A stretch of 64,000 nt of DNA from Chrysaora quinquecirrha (taxonomy: Eukaryota; Cnidaria; Scyphozoa; Semaeostomeae; Pelagiidae): the NCBI GenBank assembly GCA_014526335.1, contig JACTAT010000035.1, positions 3,664,344 through 3,728,343 on the forward strand, read 5' to 3'. Under the pieces are notes generated by a model, which was not told the DNA's origin, did no database searches, and saw nothing but the letters and a program-made list of their open reading frames with translations. Shown piece by piece: positions 59,001 through 64,000 of the stretch. Made by a program: the position numbers and the translations under genes. Numbering within the stretch: position 1 is the first letter of the stretch; each line of letters starts with the position of its first letter.

Positions 59001-59006
59001 TTTATT
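59001..59006 (-). terminator. Candidate polyadenylation signal of the GPCR gene
   Basis: AATAAA on the minus strand, about 130 bases past the GPCR stop codon. Confidence 0.5.
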
Positions 59007-59133
59007 ACTCGAAGACTAGCATTTGAATCAATTTGAACCGTCCGGTTAGTATCAAGTCATTTTGGAACAGATCTGCTGTTCACTGTCACATAACCAGCCT
59101 CTTCAATTCTCGCTATTTATATCTACTAAGCCA

Positions 59134-62100
59134 TTACAAAGCTTCCACAGTACCAGGCAAGAAAACATCATCATTGTCTTCTTCATTCCACGAACGTCTT
59201 TTGGATCCTGGTGTCGATACAAGTGCAGAAATTGAAGATAAACTAACACCACGAGGTTTTCTGCGTGGCATTCTTGGAGAGAGGTTAAGATAATCAGCTT
59301 CAAACGACCTCTTAGACTGTGCCTTAACCGTTCGTTTCCTTCTCGAAAGTTTCTCAGAGAAACTTTTTGGAGCGTTCGCTTGAGGCTGGGCTGATGATAT
59401 ATCGTCACTGAAGCACCTTCTATGTCCTAATTCTTGCCTTGTTCTGCCATTATCTACTGGTGTGTTGTTTACGTGAGGTATATGCGAAGGTACTGTAAGA
59501 AACGAAGATGATGTTGTTGTTACTCCTCTTTGTCTTTTATCTGAATTTCGGTTGCTGTCGTCAGAGGAAGTTGAGAACAAAACTGAAATAAAATACCTTC
59601 ATTCAAATAGCAATATTTCGACGTTTAAAAACCTCTCTTAATATATGTTTAGCCATGCTGGATTCAACACCCTAGTTCTGTAGGATTTAAGGATTTCGTA
59701 AAAGAGATGGTCCAGTTCCACCAGGAGGGGTTTTTTCAACGTTCCGACTCTTAGACAAAATTTTTAGGAACAGCCTCAATAAGGAAGCTATTATCCATTC
59801 CCCTTCTCCCCTACTACAATATTGTTTTAACAAAAATTCTTTTACTTCCAACATTGTTTTAGGCAGGGGCATTGGGATTATTGAAGTAATAAATCACTAG
59901 AGCAGGCCACTTGTATTCCTTTGGAAGGAGGTCCAATTCCAGATATTTTGTCAAAGATTGTAGGTTTTATGCTGTACGGTGGTTGGTTCGATATAACTTT
60001 ACAACTGTTTACAAAATATTTTAAACATTGTATCAAATTGTGTCTCCAAGCGAGTGAAAAACGGCCTATTTTAGCGATTGCAACTTCGTAACTCCAATGA
60101 ACCCCTTTTACTTCCAAAACAATCGTCCTCAAGATCCGCTGTAAATACTGAGCTGTCAGTATTCGACCAGTTCTATTAAATGGTTGAGAATGTCGAGAGT
60201 AGAGGGGACGAGAGGAAGAGTCGCATTTGGGTTGGAAGAGGTCGGGATTTTCAATAATCCCATCAAAACTCCAATCAATGAGCTTTGCTGTTTGTTTATG
60301 AGTTTTCGCTCGAGCGTCCGTCAGTTCAGCTCAATAATAATAGCCAGGACTCGTGAAATAAGCCTGACAAATAATCATTATCTACGCTCTCCGATTAGCT
60401 TACCCATTACCCAGTCCAAAAGGGATAACCAGGACTCGTGTAATAAGTCTAGTAAATAATCAATGTTCTCTATGCAGTTTCATAAGCTTACCCATACTGA
60501 TAGAGCTAGATTTGCCAAGATTGTTAACAGATGCTTTCCAACAGCAACAAAAGCTTCGAAGTAATATCTGGGCAGATTTTCTATAGCTTTTATTGAAAGC
60601 TACATAAATCACAGGATTGATCAAAGGATTGAGATTTGCTAAAAGATGCAGATGGTAATGATACTCTTCATTGACATGTTTGGTTATCAATGCAAGCATT
60701 CTGAACATCTGCAAAGAAATAGAAGAAATGTCAACAGTGATATGTAAGGCAACAAGCCCTGCACATAATAGTTTCAAATATTAAAACCTTGAAACGTCTG
60801 CAGGTTTTAAACAAAGGAGCTTATATTCCTTCTAAGAGATAAAAAAGAACTCTAAATCAACTCGTCAAGGCTTTTTCGATTAAGCTTTCTAGGGGTTTTA
60901 AGGCTTTTAAGAACCAGAATTTTTTAAGAATCAGGAAGATAAGAATCATTTTAGAAAGTTACTGTCAATTATATTTAAAGCAATTCCGAAAGACACCTAT
61001 ATCGCACAAAGATAACTCAAGATTACTCAGACTCTATTCAGCAATCAAATCTAGAATTGAATCAGAATCATCTTAAGACAACATGTGCTCATGGCCTACT
61101 CGGAAGCCTGGGACCTACTATCTTAGGCTGAGGTCTCCAACCTACCTCAGCTTTATTGCGTTGTTTTTGTCTTTGGAATATATTATTAGGCAGTGGCCAA
61201 ACGATCAAACATTCTTGGTCAAACGTTTTAGATTAGCCTGACAAACATATTTAACCGTTTGGCCACGTCGCAAAAACATTGCTTCACAAGCAGAACTTGG
61301 TTGGCAATGTTTTTGGAAAACTCCGAAAACATTTTCTACTTGCCGTATGCAAAAAATGTTTGACGAGCAATGTTTTGTGATGTGGCCAAACGACAAAACA
61401 TTTTGTTGGTCAAGCACATTTCAGATGTTTGACCAGCAATGTTTTGATAGTTTTACCACGGCCTTCAGGTCCAAATCAGTGGGAATAAAAATTCATTACT
61501 GATGACTTACTATGACTTACCAAAAACGGGATATAACAAATAAGAAATATCGCAACAATGACAACAGTCATCAATGTGTATCCTTGTTGACGACTTCCAC
61601 TTGCACGTACTCCCCTCCTTTGTTGAAATGACAATCGCGATGCAAGTTTCTTCTTCACCCGTAACTCCATAAGCATTCTCCCAGTGAAGAATAATAACAC
61701 AAATATTGTCAACCATCCTTCCCAGACTGTGATATGAACCAGAGTAGCATCACTAGTATTGCTTGGTTTGATCTCAAAAGCACAATACTGTCCTTCTGGA
61801 TAAAACTTGAACCGACCAATACCGAATACCGGTAATAGCATATGCGTCACAGACCAGAAGAACTCGCAAACCAGTGTATATTTCACGACATGGTAGGTCA
61901 AATAGGTTCGGTAAAACAATGGTCTTACCAGTGCGAGATATCTCATAGTGCACAATAGTAGAACGATCAAGGCCGTCCACAGTAGAAACACGGATGACAA
62001 GTATCCAAATATATTACAGGTGATTCTTTCTACAACTGCTTTTTCACCGCACGATATTAATATCGGTACCATGGTGATAACTGAGCCAAGAGCGTCTGAA

Positions 62101-62276
62101 ACGACAAGGACTCTAACAGCCAAATGCGATATATTTGTTTTGTGATCTTTGAGTCTCCATAGAGTCATTGCGGCAAAGGCGTTTAAGACCAAAGTGACGC
62201 TGTGAAACAAAAGATAGACGATAGCTTTTGAGGAACAGTTCGGAGACTGTTCTTGGTTGCTCGATTGATTGAACAT
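59134..62276 (-). CDS. Class A G protein-coupled receptor, prostanoid-receptor-like
   Basis: Three exons: 61521-62276, 60492-60708, 59134-59582; phases 0 and 1 match and the total is 473 residues. The N-terminus has glycosylation sequons NQS and NCS. Seven hydrophobic segments follow. A TM3 Cys (ITCNIFGYL) and an ECL2 Cys (GQYCAFE) can pair. ECL2 LPVFGIGRFKFYPEGQYC resembles the LPxxGxGR..YPxTWC signature of prostanoid receptors. TM3 ends in MRYLALVRP, with Met in place of the acidic residue of E/DRY. TM6 has CYIPFL and TM7 NPLINPVIYVAF (NPxxY). A Ser/Arg-rich cytoplasmic tail of about 155 residues is rich in possible phosphorylation sites. The start is the first in-frame ATG after an upstream stop; it lies inside a degenerate satellite unit. 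The ligand cannot be told from sequence. Confidence 0.88.
60341..60453. repeat. AGACTTATTAC-MITE ends as direct repeats
   Basis: TAGCCAGGACTCGTGAAATA and AACCAGGACTCGTGTAATAA are the same terminal motif in the same orientation, about 85 bases apart, suggesting two partial copies. It lies between GPCR exons 2 and 3. Confidence 0.55.
61190..61470. mobile_element. Foldback MITE, family FB1, well preserved
   Basis: GCAGTGGCCAAACGATCAAA at the left; GACCAGCAATGTTTTGATAG then TTTTACCACGGCC at the right. Inverted GGCCACGTCGCAAAAACATT and GCAATGTTTTGTGATGTGGC blocks lie inside. It lies in GPCR intron 1. Confidence 0.85.
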
Positions 62277-63640
62277 TACACTGGTCAATAGAAGTGTTCA
62301 CCATGTAATAATCTCACAGATAACCAGAAACTTTCCAGAAACAATATTTTGTTAATTGCTTGCTTGATTAACGTTGCACTGGTCGATATAAGTATCCATT
62401 CACTATACAAAATACTGCTACTAGCTACCATTAACTTTGCTGGTCGATATAGGTGTTTATTCACCATATAATATCGTTATTACCACAAAATATCCACGAA
62501 TATTATCAGATATTGGTTGTTTGAATGATCAAGTGTTTCAATGGTCCATATGAGTGTTTATCCACAATAAAATATCGATATTACCACAAAATATCCATGA
62601 ATATTATCAGATATTGGTTGTTTGAATGATCAAGTGTTTCAATGGTCCATATGAGTGTTTATCCACAATAAAATATCGATATTACCACAAAATATCCATG
62701 AATATTATCAGATATTGGTTGTTTGAATGATCAAGTGTTTCAATGGTCCATATGAGTGTTTATCCACAATAAAATATCGATATTACCACAAAATATCCAT
62801 GAATATTATCAGTTACTGGTTGTTTGAAAGATCGAGCGTTTCAATGCTCGACGTAACTGTTTATTTAATAGGAAGCATTGTTATTTCTACAAAACATTCA
62901 CAAATATTATCAGTTGATGGTTGTTTGAATGATCGAGCGTTGCACTTGTCGATATAATGGTTTAATCACCACATAATATCGTTGTTGCAATACCTTTTCC
63001 ACAAATATTATTGATTGATGGAGCATCTTCCTGCTCGATATATGAATCTATTTACTGATAATACTACAATTACCGAATATTGCTGTCAAGATCCATTATT
63101 CTCCAAATACGTCCATAAACGTTCAAGAAATATTATCAGTCAAAATTGTTTTCCTTTACTCTTCGATATCATTAGCTACTATTCGCTTCCTAGAATATCA
63201 TACTTTTGCTTGCTGCTATAGTCACTCAGCATTCACAGGTCAATATTAGCGTATCTGCTGCTAGCTGCTTAAATGACTGAATACTTCACTGGTCGATATG
63301 AGGATTTAATCACCATATACTATCGCTTTTGCCATAAATATTAGAAATATTATTATCAGTTGCTAGCCGTTCAATTGATAGAAAATTTAGCTGGCAAATA
63401 CAAGTGTTTATCCACCATTCATCGTTGCCTTCAACTTTCCAGGAATATTATCATTCGTTGGCCAGTCGATTGACTAAATATGGTCGGTCGCTGCTAGTGA
63501 TTACTCAATGTTTTATGTCACTAATTCGAATTTCCAGGAAACAATCTGCTGTTGAATACTTGTAACATCAACGATTCTCTGTTTGAAATGCGAAGTGCTT
63601 GTTCACCATCTAACATGTTCTGTAGCAAACTTTCTTGCAA
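62230..63640. repeat. About 101-bp satellite array, overlapping the GPCR 5' end
   Basis: Three almost identical 101-bp units (TTGAATGATCAAGTGTTTCA starts at 62521, 62622 and 62723) sit among about ten diverged ones. The core is CACTGGTCGATATAAGTG, TTTATYCACCATATAATATC and AATATTATCAGATATTGGTT. Decay increases toward both ends. One decayed unit covers the GPCR start codon. Confidence 0.88.
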
Positions 63641-64000
63641 TAATATCGATTGACTCCAAGACCATAAGACAAACGTATAAGGCCTGCGTATAACAGTTAC
63701 ATTCTTATGCAAACTTGCCCACGAGTTTGTATGTCGTGTTAATGCTCCTTCAAATAAATTTCGATCCAGTTCACGTGTGACTATTCAAAGTGACTAATAT
63801 TGGTCAAGCAAATAACGTGGGGTTATCATACTCTGCCAATAGCGACTCTTTCTATCCAGGATATCTTGGCAAATACCAACCTATCTCAATAAGCTCTGTT
63901 TTCTTCAATGAAAGCACTAATTGTCGTCTTGTTGGTGTGCAATGGAAATTATTCTTTTTTGCTCAGAAGCAACTTTTCATGAAGAAACATCAAATCAGTA

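Larger units (their letters stand above)
57846..59133. other. Convergent intergenic spacer
   Basis: The 3' ends of the GFPT-like gene (plus) and the GPCR gene (minus) face each other across 1.3 kb. Apart from candidate poly(A) signals I see nothing; short ORFs here have no support. Confidence 0.6.

Overview
The window is eukaryotic nuclear DNA from an animal. It is AT-rich and intron-rich (short exons, canonical GT-AG introns of a few hundred bases) and carries many small palindromic and SINE-like repeats. The protein content fits an invertebrate: one RIPOR/FAM65-type gene where vertebrates have several, a GFPT pair, and a prostanoid-receptor-like class A GPCR. The repeat landscape makes me think of a cnidarian or another non-bilaterian or marine invertebrate, but that is a weak guess. 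No bacterial, viral or CRISPR features were seen.

Layout. (1) 1-4.6 kb: tandem repeats and a SINE-like copy, no gene recognised. (2) 4.7-29.9 kb, minus strand: about 30 exons of a RIPOR (Rho-interacting cell polarization regulator) gene. It has an N-terminal helical part, a C2-like beta domain, a long disordered linker with three 72-residue tandem repeats, and C-terminal HEAT/ARM-like repeats. Its introns hold a SINE-derived 37-bp satellite, a tandem duplication containing two exons, microsatellites and several MITE families. (3) 30-34.3 kb: no recognised gene; the missing 5' end of RIPOR may be here. (4) 34.3-48.7 kb, minus strand: a complete 19-exon glutamine:fructose-6-phosphate aminotransferase gene (689 codons if one extra base is discounted). 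(5) 50.2-57.8 kb, plus strand: a head-to-head paralogue that keeps only the isomerase (SIS) half and lacks every glutaminase exon. (6) 59.1-62.3 kb, minus strand: a three-exon class A GPCR. (7) 62.3-64 kb: a roughly 100-bp satellite array that runs into the first GPCR exon.

The full-length GFPT and its neighbour would act in the hexosamine pathway (fructose-6-P to glucosamine-6-P). The neighbour has no ammonia-generating domain, so it may act as an ammonia-dependent synthase, a deaminase, a sugar-phosphate isomerase or a regulatory subunit. RIPOR and the GPCR are not obviously linked to the hexosamine genes.

Most notable: the isomerase-only GFPT; the duplicated RIPOR exon pair whose copies differ only at synonymous sites and whose phases forbid joint inclusion; the satellite born inside a SINE; the tandem YENV-bearing linker repeats; and single-base frame breaks in two otherwise conserved genes, which may be assembly errors.
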